Shown here: piece after piece, positions 17,670 through 26,953 of the stretch
Layout of the letters: the number at the start of each line of letters is the position of its first letter
How positions within the stretch are numbered: position 1 is the stretch's first letter
Origin: Paenibacillus wynnii
GTDB lineage: Bacteria; Bacillota; Bacilli; Paenibacillales; Paenibacillaceae
DNA: 64,000 nucleotides
Direction: 5' to 3'
NCBI RefSeq assembly: GCF_000757885.1
Contig: NZ_JQCR01000002.1
Coordinates: 1,550,001 to 1,614,000, forward strand
Notes under the pieces: model-generated
The model's input: only the letters and a program-made list of their open reading frames with translations
Databases searched by the model: none
Told to the model about the DNA's origin: nothing
Position numbers and translations under genes: made by a program

Positions 17670-18509
17670 TTAGCTTGATGTCTTCCGTGCCCACCGCTGA
17701 AGCGTGTTAATGACCAGCAGCATGAGGAAAGAAATCAGTAGAAGTATTAATGCAACAGCCGTTGCGCCGGCGTAGTCGTATTGCTCCAGCTTAGACATGA
17801 TGAGCAGCGGAGCAATCTCTGTTCTCATCGGCATGTTGCCGGAGATGAATACAACCGATCCGTATTCGCCAATCCCGCGGGCAAACGCCAGCGCAAAGCC
17901 TGTTAGTAAGGGAGGGAACAATTCTGGCAGAAGAATGGTGAAAAAAGTTCGCAAGCGTCCCGCTCCCAGCGTCGCCGCCGCCTCCTCCATATCCTTTTCC
18001 ATATCCTCCAATACCGGCTGAACGGTACGAACCACGAACGGAATTCCAATAAACATCAGAGCGATCGTAATGCCCAGAGGTGTATAGGCCACCTTAATCC
18101 CCAACGGATCCAACATCGACCCGATCCAACCGTTGGCGGCATAAAGAGCGGTCAGCGATACACCTGCTACGGCTGTCGGCAACGCAAAGGGCAGATCAAT
18201 CAAAGCATCAAATATCCTCTTTCCGGGGAAGTCGTACCGCACCAATACCCAAGCGAGGAGCAGACCCAGAAATCCATCCACAAAAGCTGCGGCGGCAGCT
18301 GTACCCAGGCTTACCCGGTACGAAGCCAGAACCCTGGGATCTGTCGCCACATCCCAGAATTTACTCCAGCTCAACCCTGTCGAATTGAAGAGCAGCGCAG
18401 ATAAGGGCAGCAGCACAACCAGACTCAAGTATAATACGCTGAAACCCATCGTTAGCCCGAAGCCAGGTAGCACTCTCCGCTTTGCCGCACTAGTATTGGT
18501 GACAGTCAT
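17670..18509 (-). CDS. cysT: Sulfate ABC transporter permease CysT
   Basis: The 279-residue permease has six membrane segments and the ATPase-docking loop [24 protein letters not shown], matching CysT/CysU. The segment [16 protein letters not shown] is characteristic of sulfate and molybdate permeases. It pairs with CysW. The gene lies 73 nt downstream of sbp on the same strand and 33 nt before cysW. GAGAGGATGATTGAAGG precedes the start. Confidence 0.94.
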   Translation of the reverse strand: MTVTNTSAAKRRVLPGFGLTMGFSVLYLSLVVLLPLSALLFNSTGLSWSKFWDVATDPRVLASYRVSLGTAAAAAFVDGFLGLLLAWVLVRYDFPGKRIFDALIDLPFALPTAVAGVSLTALYAANGWIGSMLDPLGIKVAYTPLGITIALMFIGIPFVVRTVQPVLEDMEKDMEEAAATLGAGRLRTFFTILLPELFPPLLTGFALAFARGIGEYGSVVFISGNMPMRTEIAPLLIMSKLEQYDYAGATAVALILLLISFLMLLVINTLQRWARKTSS

Positions 18510-18582
18510 CCTTCAATCATCCTCTCCCTGCCTTCGGCTCTTTAGCCGATTAGCACTTCCCACAACCGCTTAGCTGAAGCTA

Positions 18583-19680
18583 TTAACTGCCGGGAACGTA
18601 AATCTTGTCAAATATACCGCCGTCATTAAAGTGTTTCTCTTGCGTTTCTTTCCAGGTTCCAAATTTATCTGCCAGTGTGAACAGCTTGATCTCCGGGAAT
18701 TTATCCTTGAACTGTTCTTTTACACTATTCAGGGTAGGGCGATAGTAGTTCTCTGCAGCGATGGTTTGCCCCTCTTCACTGTAAAGATATTTGAGGTAAG
18801 CTTCAGAAACCTCTCTTGTTTCTTTTTTATCCACTACCTTATCGACAACGGCTACAGGAGGCTCTGCCAGAATGCTCTCGGACGGGTTAATAATTTCGAA
18901 TTTATCGGGTCCCAATTCCTCTACTGACAGATAAGCTTCATTCTCCCAAGCAATCAACACATCACCGATCCCACGCTCTACAAAAGTTGTAGTCGAACCC
19001 CGCGCACCTGTATCCAGTACGGGTACATTCTTGAATATGCCTTTTACAAACTCTTCAGCCTTAGCTTCATCATTATTATTGTGATCCAGTGCATAACCCC
19101 AAGCCGCCAGATAGTTCCACCGTGCTCCTCCAGAGGTCTTCGGATTCGGAGTAATCACATCTACATCTTTCTTAAGCAAATCCGGCCAGTCTTTAATTCC
19201 CTTCGGATTGCCTTTACGTACCAGAAATACTATGGTCGATGTATAAGGGGAGCTGTTAAGATCGAACTTGCTCTGCCACCCTTCATTAATAAGACCCTCT
19301 CCCTGCAATGCGTCGATATCATATCCAAGCGCCAATGTGACTACATCTGCTTCAAGACCGTCTAGAACAGCACGGCTTTGTTTGCCTGAACCGCCATGGG
19401 ATTGCTTAATGGTAACCTTCTGTCCGGTTTCCTTCTCCCAATAAGCAGAAAAGGCTTTATTATAGCTCTCATACAACTCTCGGGTTGGATCATAAGACAC
19501 GTTCAACAATTCAACCGGATCCTTGGCAGTTGGCGCTTTCGTCACGGAGTTAGCAGCATTTGTGGCCGTTGAGGCATTGGCAGCATTAGTCTTACTATTA
19601 TTGGTTCCGCAAGCTGTAAGCCCTGCTGTAAGTACCCATGCAAAACCCGTAATAAGCCCTTTTTTAATTATCTTATTCAT
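18583..19680 (-). CDS. sbp: Sulfate-binding lipoprotein
   Basis: The 365-residue protein starts [12 protein letters not shown] (ATG 19678-19680, with GGGGGAG 10 nt upstream; a longer frame lacks a binding site). The signal peptide ends at a lipobox LTAC, so it is a lipoprotein. The mature part has sulfate-binding features: [13 protein letters not shown] near the start, [16 protein letters not shown] contacting the anion, and [18 protein letters not shown]. It delivers sulfate to CysT/CysW. No CysA ATPase gene is in this unit. A regulatory leader and a strong sigma-A promoter lie upstream. Confidence 0.94.
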   Translation of the reverse strand: MNKIIKKGLITGFAWVLTAGLTACGTNNSKTNAANASTATNAANSVTKAPTAKDPVELLNVSYDPTRELYESYNKAFSAYWEKETGQKVTIKQSHGGSGKQSRAVLDGLEADVVTLALGYDIDALQGEGLINEGWQSKFDLNSSPYTSTIVFLVRKGNPKGIKDWPDLLKKDVDVITPNPKTSGGARWNYLAAWGYALDHNNNDEAKAEEFVKGIFKNVPVLDTGARGSTTTFVERGIGDVLIAWENEAYLSVEELGPDKFEIINPSESILAEPPVAVVDKVVDKKETREVSEAYLKYLYSEEGQTIAAENYYRPTLNSVKEQFKDKFPEIKLFTLADKFGTWKETQEKHFNDGGIFDKIYVPGS

Positions 19681-19705
19681 CCCTAACCACTCCCCCAATG
19701 TTGTT

Positions 19706-19798
19706 AAAAAAAAGAACGAAGGAAGCCCATTGTGGGCAGGTCAAACCGGTTCATCTACAACCGTGTCTGCGAGCCTTATAACGGGCGTTCCTCCGTTC
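19706..19798 (-). promoter_or_regulatory. Structured leader with terminator upstream of sbp (candidate attenuator)
   Basis: On the transcribed strand GAACGGAGGAACGCCC (19798-19783) pairs with GGGCTTCCTTCGTTC (19728-19714): 15 base pairs with one G.U pair and a bulged C, followed at once by eight U (19713-19706). The 54 nt enclosed contain a CGGTT/AACCG hairpin and an alternative GCCCA-CAA-TGGGC hairpin that shares bases with the terminator's 3' arm. The U tract ends about 26 nt before the sbp start codon, leaving the ribosome binding site just beyond. This layout is what a terminating riboswitch or other attenuator looks like. It does not match the S-box, T-box or other families I can recognise. 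Confidence 0.65.
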
Positions 19799-19856
19799 GT
19801 ACGGTAAGAACTATCAAATTTAATTATTCCTACCTGCTTAGTAGGTTATAAAGCTA

Positions 19857-19885
19857 ATCATACGGATTCCCCTTTGTCCTGTCAA
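19857..19885 (-). promoter_or_regulatory. Sigma-A promoter of the sbp operon
   Basis: TTGACA (19885-19880) and TATGAT (19862-19857) are separated by 17 bp. Transcription would start near 19850, giving a leader of about 170 nt. Just downstream, CCTAC-N7-GTAGG (19841-19825) and an AATAATTAAATTTGA stretch could be a binding site for a sulfur regulator such as CymR; that is inference. Confidence 0.8.
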
Positions 19886-20045
19886 ACCTTTTTTTCTCTA
19901 TATTAGTCTTCCGTTATACCCATACCTAAACGGTGGGTGATGTTCCTGCAAGACCCACTTGTCATCTATGCTGTAAAGTAATATTATTGCTACATCTTAT
20001 GGGAAGCTGAATAATCACCGCAAAAGTCGGGGGAGAACATCAATC

Positions 20046-22316
20046 ATGGGTATGGAGATAGAATATGTCCCTGCGCCGGCGAGGCCGCGGCTGCATCGGC
20101 GCATATTTGGTGAAATGGGTCGGCGGATTAGGGAAACCTACCGATACGATACCGTACTATGGCGAACAGCTTTAGCCGGTCTATGGATCGCTTGTTTTTT
20201 AGTCTTTGCAGTTACCATGCTGGGTGTGCCTACAGGGTTTGGAATCCCGGCTGATATTACACTGGCAGCCGGAGCTGGAACCATTGTACTCGCGTTTGCA
20301 GGAAATCTACTGGCTGTACTGCTGTCATTGACAGGACTACGAGCTCCACGTTTATTCTTAGGAAGTTTACTAACGGATATAGGCATCATTTTTACTATCC
20401 TTTATTACAGTGATCTCGAAATAGAAGCAGCTGCTGCGGTAGCTATTCTGGTCTCCTTGCTGGGGGCAGTCTTAGGGCTGGTTATAGGACTGTTCCGGAG
20501 CAAACGTATAATTATGGGTCTGCTACTGGCAGCCATGCTGACCCTGTCGCCACTTACTTTGGCGATTGGCGGTTCAGAGGAGATCCCTGTTAGCGGCAGC
20601 CCTACCTTTAATAACCGTGTTGACCCGTTGACAGCCTTGAACCCCGGACTTCCGGGGTCTTATGCCTATCACAGCTTTACGTATGCTAGCGGTCGAGACC
20701 CGCACCGTGAAGAATATGGGGCAAAGGCAGACTTATTGTCCTCTGCCGTAGACGCTTCTGCTTATATAAAAGATTGGCCGCAGCTGCGTTCTCTTTTCTG
20801 GGGATTTGATTACAGCTCTCTACCACTCAACGGACGTGTCTGGATGCCCGATGGAGAAGGACCTTTTCCAATCCTGCTCATGGTGCATGGCAATCATATG
20901 ATGGAGGACTTCTCAGATGGGGGCTATGCCTATTTGGGGGAACAGCTGGCAAGCCGCGGCTTCATCGCGGTCTCTCTGGATGAGAACTTTTTGAATTACT
21001 CCGCTTGGTCAGGCATTCCCGACAAAGATTTCGAGGTTAGAGCTTGGATGATATTGAAGCATCTGGAGCAAATTCGAGACTATTCGGAGAAGCCGGATAA
21101 TCCCTTCTACCATAAAGTTGATTACGAGCAAACCGCCCTTCTGGGGCACAGCCGCGGCGGGCAGGCCGTCGCTATGGCTGCAGACGCTGCACGTTGGTTC
21201 AAGGGAGATTCCGCATTGGCTATAACCAAGCAGTTTCATATTACTTCGGTCATTGCCTTAGCACCTACCGACAAATCAATAGACAGTCAACAAGCCCGGC
21301 TTACCGATATTAGCTATTTAACACTGCAAGGTGCCCGCGATGGGGATGTGCATGACTTCTATGGAGATCGGCAGTATATTCGCTCGTCTTACTCCCGGGG
21401 TTCAAAGGCTTTTAAGAGTTCCTTGTACATCGCTGATGCCAACCATAGCCAGTTCAACAGCGATTGGGGTCTACGTGATCAATCCCTCCCGGCAGGGTTA
21501 TTTCTTAGCCGCAGCGAGATCATGGACCCGAACGATCAAAGGCAAATTGCAAAGGTTTATGTATCTGCATTTCTAGAAACTACCCTTCATGGAAATAAAG
21601 AATATCTCGGATTGTTCCGCGACTACCGCAGCGGGTTGCAATGGCTGCCGGAGACCTCCTATTACAATCGATTCCAAGGCGGAGGTTACAGGCAGATCGT
21701 TACCTTTGATGAGGATCGTAATAAGACAACAGCCGGACGAAGCGGAACTGCTAATGCTGAAGGCCTGCGATGGACGGAGGATCTGGCTAAAGACCGTGAA
21801 TCTAAGAGCAAAGCCACCTATGGTCTTGTCCTGGAGCGGACTGCCTTGAAGGATGCCAAAGCCGCTTACAGCATTCAACTCCAATCGGGTACTGTAAACG
21901 ATGCTGCATTATCTGGTGCACTAGGCTTAACCTTCTCCATGTCTAACCTTAATCATTTTAACTCCGGGGATACAAGCCCCTCCGTAAGCCCCCCAGATAT
22001 AGTGGTGGAGTTAACAGATAGCAACCAGAACACAGCACGTCTGGCACTTGCAGAGGTTAGGGAGGTTTTACCGCTTCCACGAACCCTGTTCACGTTGACT
22101 CCATGGTTGGAAGATCGCATCAGTGATCATAAATACGGCGATCCCTCTGAGGCTGTTTTTCAAACGTATGAGCTTCCATTCAGGAGATTTGCACAGGAGT
22201 TCCCCTCCTTCGAGCCGAAGACTATTGCAGAGATCACCTTTTATCTGCAAGGCCCCGGGGATAAAATTATGCTGGATGATATAGGCTTCTATGACGAAGG
22301 CACCTCATACCAATAA
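20046..22316 (+). CDS. Large membrane-anchored alpha/beta hydrolase
   Basis: The 756-residue protein has five to six N-terminal membrane segments (about residues 38-180), then an alpha/beta-hydrolase domain (residues ~270-520; ILLMVHGNHMMEDF near the oxyanion site, nucleophile in LLGHSRGGQAVAMA, histidine probably in DANHSQFNSDWG), and a C-terminal beta-rich region (~550-756) like a carbohydrate- or ligand-binding jelly roll (TIAEITFYLQGPGDKIMLDD). The hydrolase part resembles dienelactone or PET-hydrolase-like esterases. GGGGGAGAAC precedes ATG 20046. It is divergent from sbp, sharing the 365-bp control region. Confidence 0.8.
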   Translation: MGMEIEYVPAPARPRLHRRIFGEMGRRIRETYRYDTVLWRTALAGLWIACFLVFAVTMLGVPTGFGIPADITLAAGAGTIVLAFAGNLLAVLLSLTGLRAPRLFLGSLLTDIGIIFTILYYSDLEIEAAAAVAILVSLLGAVLGLVIGLFRSKRIIMGLLLAAMLTLSPLTLAIGGSEEIPVSGSPTFNNRVDPLTALNPGLPGSYAYHSFTYASGRDPHREEYGAKADLLSSAVDASAYIKDWPQLRSLFWGFDYSSLPLNGRVWMPDGEGPFPILLMVHGNHMMEDFSDGGYAYLGEQLASRGFIAVSLDENFLNYSAWSGIPDKDFEVRAWMILKHLEQIRDYSEKPDNPFYHKVDYEQTALLGHSRGGQAVAMAADAARWFKGDSALAITKQFHITSVIALAPTDKSIDSQQARLTDISYLTLQGARDGDVHDFYGDRQYIRSSYSRGSKAFKSSLYIADANHSQFNSDWGLRDQSLPAGLFLSRSEIMDPNDQRQIAKVYVSAFLETTLHGNKEYLGLFRDYRSGLQWLPETSYYNRFQGGGYRQIVTFDEDRNKTTAGRSGTANAEGLRWTEDLAKDRESKSKATYGLVLERTALKDAKAAYSIQLQSGTVNDAALSGALGLTFSMSNLNHFNSGDTSPSVSPPDIVVELTDSNQNTARLALAEVREVLPLPRTLFTLTPWLEDRISDHKYGDPSEAVFQTYELPFRRFAQEFPSFEPKTIAEITFYLQGPGDKIMLDDIGFYDEGTSYQ

Positions 22317-22377
22317 CTATATGGCTCCATCTCAAAATTAGGGTTTGACCAAGAGTTTTCTGCTTGCTGAACCTAAA

Positions 22378-22475
22378 GATAGAGTTCGTCAGGAAACGGA
22401 CAGAGAAGACCTTATTTGAGCAAAACCGGAAGATTGGGCAGACTTAAATAGCGCCTATACAGTCCGCAGCACAGA
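22378..22475. repeat. Likely dispersed repeat copy (CGGACA...AGTCCGC type)
   Basis: This piece of the 245-bp gap has CGGACAGAGAAGACCTTATTT and, further on, AAATAGCGCCTATACAGTCCGC. The same plan (CGGAC...CTTAT... AAATAGCG...GTCCGC) recurs at about 26751-26851. The similarity is partial. No gene is present. Confidence 0.4.
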
Positions 22476-22486
22476 GGTGTGAGGTG

Positions 22487-22537
22487 AAAAGAGTCCGATC
22501 CTTGGTCTATTACATGACAAGGTCGGACTCTTTTGTT
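22487..22537 (+). terminator. Bidirectional intrinsic terminator
   Basis: AAAAGAGTCCGATCCTTGG pairs with CAAGGTCGGACTCTTTT around a 12-nt loop, giving A-rich and U-rich flanks on both strands. It separates the convergent hydrolase and lactonase genes. Confidence 0.85.
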
Positions 22538-22561
22538 GTACTTAACTATGAGTCGATTTAA

Positions 22562-23611
22562 TTAGAGGAATTTGATGCAGACCGGAGCCGAGACACCCAA
22601 TTCATTTCCCGTAGGTATAAGCCGTCCGTTATCAGCATCTATAATAAAAGATGTAATCGTACCGCTGCTCTGATTGGCAACGAGCATAATATTATTAAAG
22701 ATCGCGAAGTTGCGAGGGTTCCGCCCACCCGAGGTTTGCCAATCGGCAGCTGTCAGCAGACCGCTTGAATCATCAATAGTGAACAACACAATGCTATCAT
22801 GACCCCTGTTGGAGGCATAAAGGAATCGCCCGCAGGAAGAGATATGAATATCAGCAGCCGTATCATCACTTCCCGCTATATAATGCTCTGGAAGCGTTGG
22901 AATATGCTGTAGAATGTTCAGATCCCCAAATGTCTCATCATTTGTGAATACCGTTACCGTATTATTTAACTCATTAATTGAATATACCCACTTTCCGGAG
23001 GGATGTAACGCCAGATGGCGCGGTCCCGATCCCGGTGGCAAGTTCACTTCACGATGAGTGGTCAGCAGACCGCCTTCCATACGGTAGAATATAATTTGAT
23101 CCAGACCCAGATCGCATACCATCACTCGTTCCCCGCTGCTGTCTGGAATGATCGAGTGCGGATGAGGAGCGTCCTGTCGATCCTCGCGAACCCCTTGGCC
23201 GGTGTGCCGTACTTGGGAAGACATCTCTTGTAGCGAGCCGTCACTATTTACAGGAAATACATTTACGTTTCCCCCTGAGTAATTAGAGACGAATATGTAA
23301 TCCTCTTTCTGACTAATTGACACATAACACGGGGAGCCTCCACCGGTTGATTGGCCTCCAAGGGAGGTGAGGGCTTTAGTCCCCGGATCCACAGAATAGG
23401 CATGAATTTCCCCGGCATCCTTTTCACTAACAGCATATAAAATAGTTCCTGCCCCGTTTAGCGCTAAATAAGAAGGATTCTCTATCCCTTTGGTTCCTTC
23501 AAGAGTCCTCATTTCACCTCCGGCAAGATTCAAGGTGCATAAGAATAGGGCTTCCTCTCCTTCTGGACTGTAAGTTCCAACAAAGAATAAAACTTGATCA
23601 GAGCGTTCCAT
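22562..23611 (-). CDS. Lactonase-family beta-propeller protein
   Basis: The 349-residue protein matches the Pgl/YkgB lactonase family: GTYSPEGEEALFLC at the start, repeats of the type PSYLALNGAGTILYAVSE, PHPHSIIPDSSGERVMVCDLG and GPRHLALHPSGKWVYSINEL that form a seven-bladed propeller. Some members hydrolyse 6-phosphogluconolactone in the pentose phosphate pathway. AAAGGAG stands 8 nt before ATG 23611. There is no signal peptide, so it is cytosolic. Confidence 0.88.
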   Translation of the reverse strand: MERSDQVLFFVGTYSPEGEEALFLCTLNLAGGEMRTLEGTKGIENPSYLALNGAGTILYAVSEKDAGEIHAYSVDPGTKALTSLGGQSTGGGSPCYVSISQKEDYIFVSNYSGGNVNVFPVNSDGSLQEMSSQVRHTGQGVREDRQDAPHPHSIIPDSSGERVMVCDLGLDQIIFYRMEGGLLTTHREVNLPPGSGPRHLALHPSGKWVYSINELNNTVTVFTNDETFGDLNILQHIPTLPEHYIAGSDDTAADIHISSCGRFLYASNRGHDSIVLFTIDDSSGLLTAADWQTSGGRNPRNFAIFNNIMLVANQSSGTITSFIIDADNGRLIPTGNELGVSAPVCIKFL

Positions 23612-23835
23612 AACAGCGACTCCTTTAAGATAGGGTGAATGATATTTACATGTAGATTGTTATATTTCACCACTATAGCATGTTTAGGTTTTGCATTCAT
23701 CTGAGTATTGCTCCGCTGACTCTAGGACATACTTAAACTTAACTCGCCAAAATATGACACCTGATTTAAACGCTCAGCATTAGGTTATATAGTTAACATC
23801 CAAGACAATAACAAATTAAAAGGAGCTGAAGCATA

Positions 23836-24096
23836 ATGAGTTTTTTATGGATGCTGATTGTTGGCGGTATTATCGGTTGGTTGGCAGGATTGATCATGGG
23901 TCGCGATATTCCAGGAGGAGTTATCGGTAACATCATTGCCGGTATCTTGGGTTCATGGCTAGGCGGATTGATTCTTGGCAGTTGGGGACCAGAGGTTGGC
24001 GGATTCTTTGTCCTTCCTTCATTAATAGGGGCCATTGTACTCATCTTTATCGTGAGTCTAATCCTCCGTTCGGTCGGTGGACGAAGCCGTTCTTAA
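23836..24096 (+). CDS. GlsB/YeaQ/YmgE-family stress membrane protein
   Basis: An 86-residue, glycine-rich protein with three hydrophobic helices (FLWMLIVGGIIGWLAGLIMG at the start). The family (transglycosylase-associated proteins) is induced by general stress in many bacteria. AAAAGGAG precedes the ATG. About 50 nt upstream an ATTTAA-13 bp-GGTTAT arrangement is near the general-stress promoter pattern, with one mismatch in each box; this is weak. Confidence 0.9.
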   Translation: MSFLWMLIVGGIIGWLAGLIMGRDIPGGVIGNIIAGILGSWLGGLILGSWGPEVGGFFVLPSLIGAIVLIFIVSLILRSVGGRSRS

Positions 24097-24130
24097 TGCC
24101 TACAACACCGTAGTTAGTTAATTTAAACTA

Positions 24131-24188
24131 GGGGCTGTCCCGAAAGCCATAGAATTGTGGCTGCCGGGATAGCCCCCTGCTTTTTTTT
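24131..24188 (+). terminator. Intrinsic terminator, dispersed hairpin type
   Basis: GGGGCTGTCCCG..AGCCA and TGGCTG.CGGGATAGCCCC form a long stem, followed by eight T. It ends the GlsB-like gene. Its core (GGGGCTGTCCC...AGCCAT...) is shared with 45101-45150, 45431-45474, 58139-58155 and 60026-60069. Confidence 0.88.
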
Positions 24189-24317
24189 GTGCAAATCCCC
24201 TGCACAATCCCAGCATATTAACTCCCTAATGAAGGCTGCTTAGCTCAATGTTTTGCCATCGGCTTTTCTGTTATAATGTAGGCACAAGTGACTCAAATCA
24301 CAGGGAGGTCGTGAATT

Positions 24318-24818
24318 ATGGGCAACATTAACCCTTCGTATCTACATATCGGCTCTACCGTAGGTGCCGTATTCATGGCGCTGATGGTTATATTTATTCG
24401 CCTCAAGGCAAGTGAGCGTCCAGTGACCATCCGAAAAATATGGATACCGCCGCTCGGTATGTCTACCGGCTTTGCCATGTTTGTCGCTCCTCAGGTCAGG
24501 TTCCCTTTATGGTGGGCCGCCATCGCCTTTGTCATCGGGTGGTTTATCTTTGCTTATCCTTTAATACGCAGCACAACGTTTGAACAACGTGAAGGAGAAG
24601 TTTACGCACAGCGCTCCAAGAGCTTTGCCTTTATATTGCTTGGACTGCTTTTAGTCCGTACGTTGCTGCATGAATTTATCAACCAATATGTTTCCGTACC
24701 GCAATCAGGCGGAATTTTCTTCATTTTGGCCTTCGGAATGATCGTTCACTGGAGACTTTTCATGTATAAACGTTACAATGTTCTTGTCCACTCCAAAAAA
24801 ACACCATCCACCACCTAA
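24318..24818 (+). CDS. CcdC-family membrane protein
   Basis: A 166-residue protein with four membrane segments and the DUF1453 pattern (ALMVIFIRLKASERPV, IRKIWIPPLGMSTGFAMF, SFAFILLGLLLVRTLLHEF). CcdC lies with cytochrome c maturation genes in B. subtilis but its exact job is unclear, and here no ccdA or other maturation gene is adjacent. GGGAGGTCG precedes ATG 24318 and a terminator follows. Confidence 0.88.
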   Translation: MGNINPSYLHIGSTVGAVFMALMVIFIRLKASERPVTIRKIWIPPLGMSTGFAMFVAPQVRFPLWWAAIAFVIGWFIFAYPLIRSTTFEQREGEVYAQRSKSFAFILLGLLLVRTLLHEFINQYVSVPQSGGIFFILAFGMIVHWRLFMYKRYNVLVHSKKTPSTT

Positions 24819-24839
24819 CTTGTTTACACCTATACCATT

Positions 24840-24889
24840 CGCCGGATCATCGGGGCTGAGTCATTCAACCCTGTTTCCGGCGTTTTTTT
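24840..24889 (+). terminator. Intrinsic terminator
   Basis: CGCCGGA and TCCGGCG form the outer stem, with an inner GGG/CCC pair, followed by TTTTTTT. It ends the CcdC-like gene. Confidence 0.9.
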
Positions 24890-25108
24890 GGGCGCATCTT
24901 TACTGTTTTTGCATACAATAGTACATATAACTGTTCAGATAGTTCCCATCTCCTACGCATTTTCCGTTCCTTGTGTCAGGTAACTTACGGCAGGATACGT
25001 TAAAATAAGAGCATACTACGCATATGCAACCGAGGAAGGTTCTTGCTCTAAAGCAATACCTTACACCGCATGGGCATTGTAAATTTTTATAGAGAGCGGG
25101 GATTGAAT

Positions 25109-26071
25109 TTGAAAAGTAAATCGAGAAAAGTTGCAATCGTCGGCTCCGGCATGGTCGGCTCAAGTTGTGCCTACTCTATGGTTAATCAGGCTATCTGCGA
25201 TGAAATCATGATGATTGACCGTACCTATGACCGCGCGATGGCTCAGGCCCTTGATCTCTCTCACTGTATGGATTTCACAGGAACACGCACTAAGGTATAC
25301 GCTGGAACTTACAAGGATTGCGCCGCTATGGATGTTATTATTATTACAGCCGGGGCCAATCCGAAGCATGGACAGACACGGTTGGATGTATTAGATGCAG
25401 CCGCAGTTATTACGGAAGACATCGTGAGCAATATTATGGCCGGAGGCTTCGACGGTATCTTCGTTATTGCCGCTAATCCAGTTGATATTGTAACTTATAT
25501 GGTTTGGAAAAATTCAGGTTTGCCGCGTCACAGGGTCATTGGAACAGGAACCTCTATTGATTCATCCCGTCTAAAGACACTGCTCTCGGATGTGTTCTCC
25601 ATTGATCCACGTAGTGTTAACGGCTATGCCCTTGGAGAGCATGGCGAATCCCAGTTTGTGGCCTGGTCGCATGTAACGATTGGGGGGAAGCCGATTCTGC
25701 AGATTATCGAGCAGCACCGTGAGCGGTTCAGCCATCTGGACCTTGATGATATCGCCAGGAAGACGAAGGATGCTGGTTGGGAGATTTTCACCCGCAAAGG
25801 CTCCACCCACTTCGGAATCGGCAGCGCATTGGCCTATATTACCCGTTCCATTCTGAACGATGAACATAAAATCATTGCCGTTTCGGCTATTCTAGACGGA
25901 GAATACGGGCAAAGTGATGTCTGCTCCGGCGTCCCTGCTATCATTGGCAGAGACGGTATCAAGGAACTGCTGGAGCTCAATCTGAATGCAGAGGAAGTTG
26001 GCAAATTCAGCGCTTCCTGCGATATCATTCGGGCGGGGATCCACAGCCTCCACTTAGAGGAAAGAGCCTAA
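25109..26071 (+). CDS. ldh: L-lactate dehydrogenase
   Basis: The enzyme interconverts pyruvate and L-lactate with [22 protein letters not shown] is the Rossmann loop; LDVLDAAAV and [14 protein letters not shown] are conserved, and [12 protein letters not shown] holds the catalytic histidine; [20 protein letters not shown] is the C-terminal core. A TTG at 25109 is taken as start because AGCGGGG ends 7 nt before it; an ATG at 25070 would add 13 residues but has no binding site. The protein is then 320 residues, normal for the family. It is a single-gene unit ended by the terminator at 26091. Confidence 0.93.
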   Translation: MKSKSRKVAIVGSGMVGSSCAYSMVNQAICDEIMMIDRTYDRAMAQALDLSHCMDFTGTRTKVYAGTYKDCAAMDVIIITAGANPKHGQTRLDVLDAAAVITEDIVSNIMAGGFDGIFVIAANPVDIVTYMVWKNSGLPRHRVIGTGTSIDSSRLKTLLSDVFSIDPRSVNGYALGEHGESQFVAWSHVTIGGKPILQIIEQHRERFSHLDLDDIARKTKDAGWEIFTRKGSTHFGIGSALAYITRSILNDEHKIIAVSAILDGEYGQSDVCSGVPAIIGRDGIKELLELNLNAEEVGKFSASCDIIRAGIHSLHLEERA

Positions 26072-26090
26072 CGCCCCCTTGGTAAAAAAT

Positions 26091-26130
26091 AAGACCGCAC
26101 CCTAGAATTAATCAAAGGGTGCGGTCTTAT
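26091..26130 (+). terminator. Bidirectional intrinsic terminator
   Basis: AAGACCGCACCCT and AGGGTGCGGTCTT form a perfect 13-bp stem followed by ATTCTTATT. It separates the convergent ldh and YiaA-like genes. Confidence 0.9.
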
Positions 26131-26132
26131 TC

Positions 26133-26636
26133 TTATTCCGTGGGTGCCGTAGCAGCTCCCAGGTTAAAGTCATCTTCTTCATTATCGCGAATCGTCTTTT
26201 GCAGTACGAAGCAAGATACGATCAGGAAGGCAGCAGCTATGGCGTAATAACCTTTTACATATAGCGGCTCCTCCAATGTATATAGTCCTATGTATTCGAA
26301 AAGCACGGCAATGACGAAACCTGCCCAAGAGAGAAACGTAAACGCAGAGGTATTGCGCTTCCGATGGTTCATGTTCTGCTCCTGCAAAAATTCGTCTTCA
26401 TCGTTATCACGGACAACCTTCTGCAGCATAAAAGAGGAAATGATAAGCAGCACTCCGCTTACAGCGTAATATCCTTGGACAGACAAGGGTTCTTTAAGCG
26501 TGTAGATTCCAATAAATTCAAAGCCTGCTGCAAGGACAAAAGCCGTCCACGCCATAAAAGTATAAGCTGCAGTGTTACGTCTTCTGTAGAAGTTTGGTCT
26601 TCTTGGAGGGTTAACGTTTGTAGTCGTCGTTTGCAA
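26133..26636 (-). CDS. YiaA/YiaB-type membrane protein with duplicated domain
   Basis: The 167-residue protein contains two copies of the two-helix YiaAB unit. The first (about residues 20-85) has NTAAYTFMAWTAFVLAAGFE and GIYTLKEPLSVQGYYAVSG; the second (about 92-155) has NTSAFTFLSWAGFVIAVLFE and GLYTLEEPLYVKGYYAIAA. The repeats differ in detail, so the duplication is not recent. Function is unknown; the family is thought to be inner-membrane. The start is probably a TTG at 26636, with AGAGG rather far upstream. Confidence 0.8.
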   Translation of the reverse strand: MQTTTTNVNPPRRPNFYRRRNTAAYTFMAWTAFVLAAGFEFIGIYTLKEPLSVQGYYAVSGVLLIISSFMLQKVVRDNDEDEFLQEQNMNHRKRNTSAFTFLSWAGFVIAVLFEYIGLYTLEEPLYVKGYYAIAAAFLIVSCFVLQKTIRDNEEDDFNLGAATAPTE

Positions 26637-26953
26637 TTCCAGATATATCGCCTCTTTCGCAGTAAAATACTGATTCCCTAATATTTTACTATATAGTAAT
26701 AAAAATTGTCATTCTTTGATTTAGATCGGGTGAAGAACATATACGGACTACAGATCCCTTATAGTCTATAATTTGCTCTATAAGTAATTTATGCGGACAC
26801 AGATAGGAAATTCAGGTAAATGGAGTAAATAGCGTCCGCTGAGTCCGTTAAGCTTACGCATTCATTTTGAGCAGAGATCCACGCCTACCGATTAATTAGA
26901 GAGTCCTTTGTTCTAAAAATCAACAAATTACACTAAATAAAAGGAGCTAATAT
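26637..26953. repeat. Intergenic region with a repeat of the CGGAC...GTCCGC type
   Basis: No gene is seen in these 317 bp. From about 26751 to 26851 it carries CGGACTACAGATCCCTTAT, TGCGGACACAGATAGG and AAATAGCGTCCGCTGAGTCCG; the GTCCGC/GCGGAC segments are mutually complementary. The copy at 22378-22475 has the same order of features. Promoters for the flanking divergent genes should lie in the AT-rich ends. Confidence 0.4.

Noticed and set aside
19706..19798. S-box (SAM-I) or T-box riboswitch in the sbp leader
   Set aside because: Neither the S-box core nor a T-box sequence is present, though the terminator geometry is clear.
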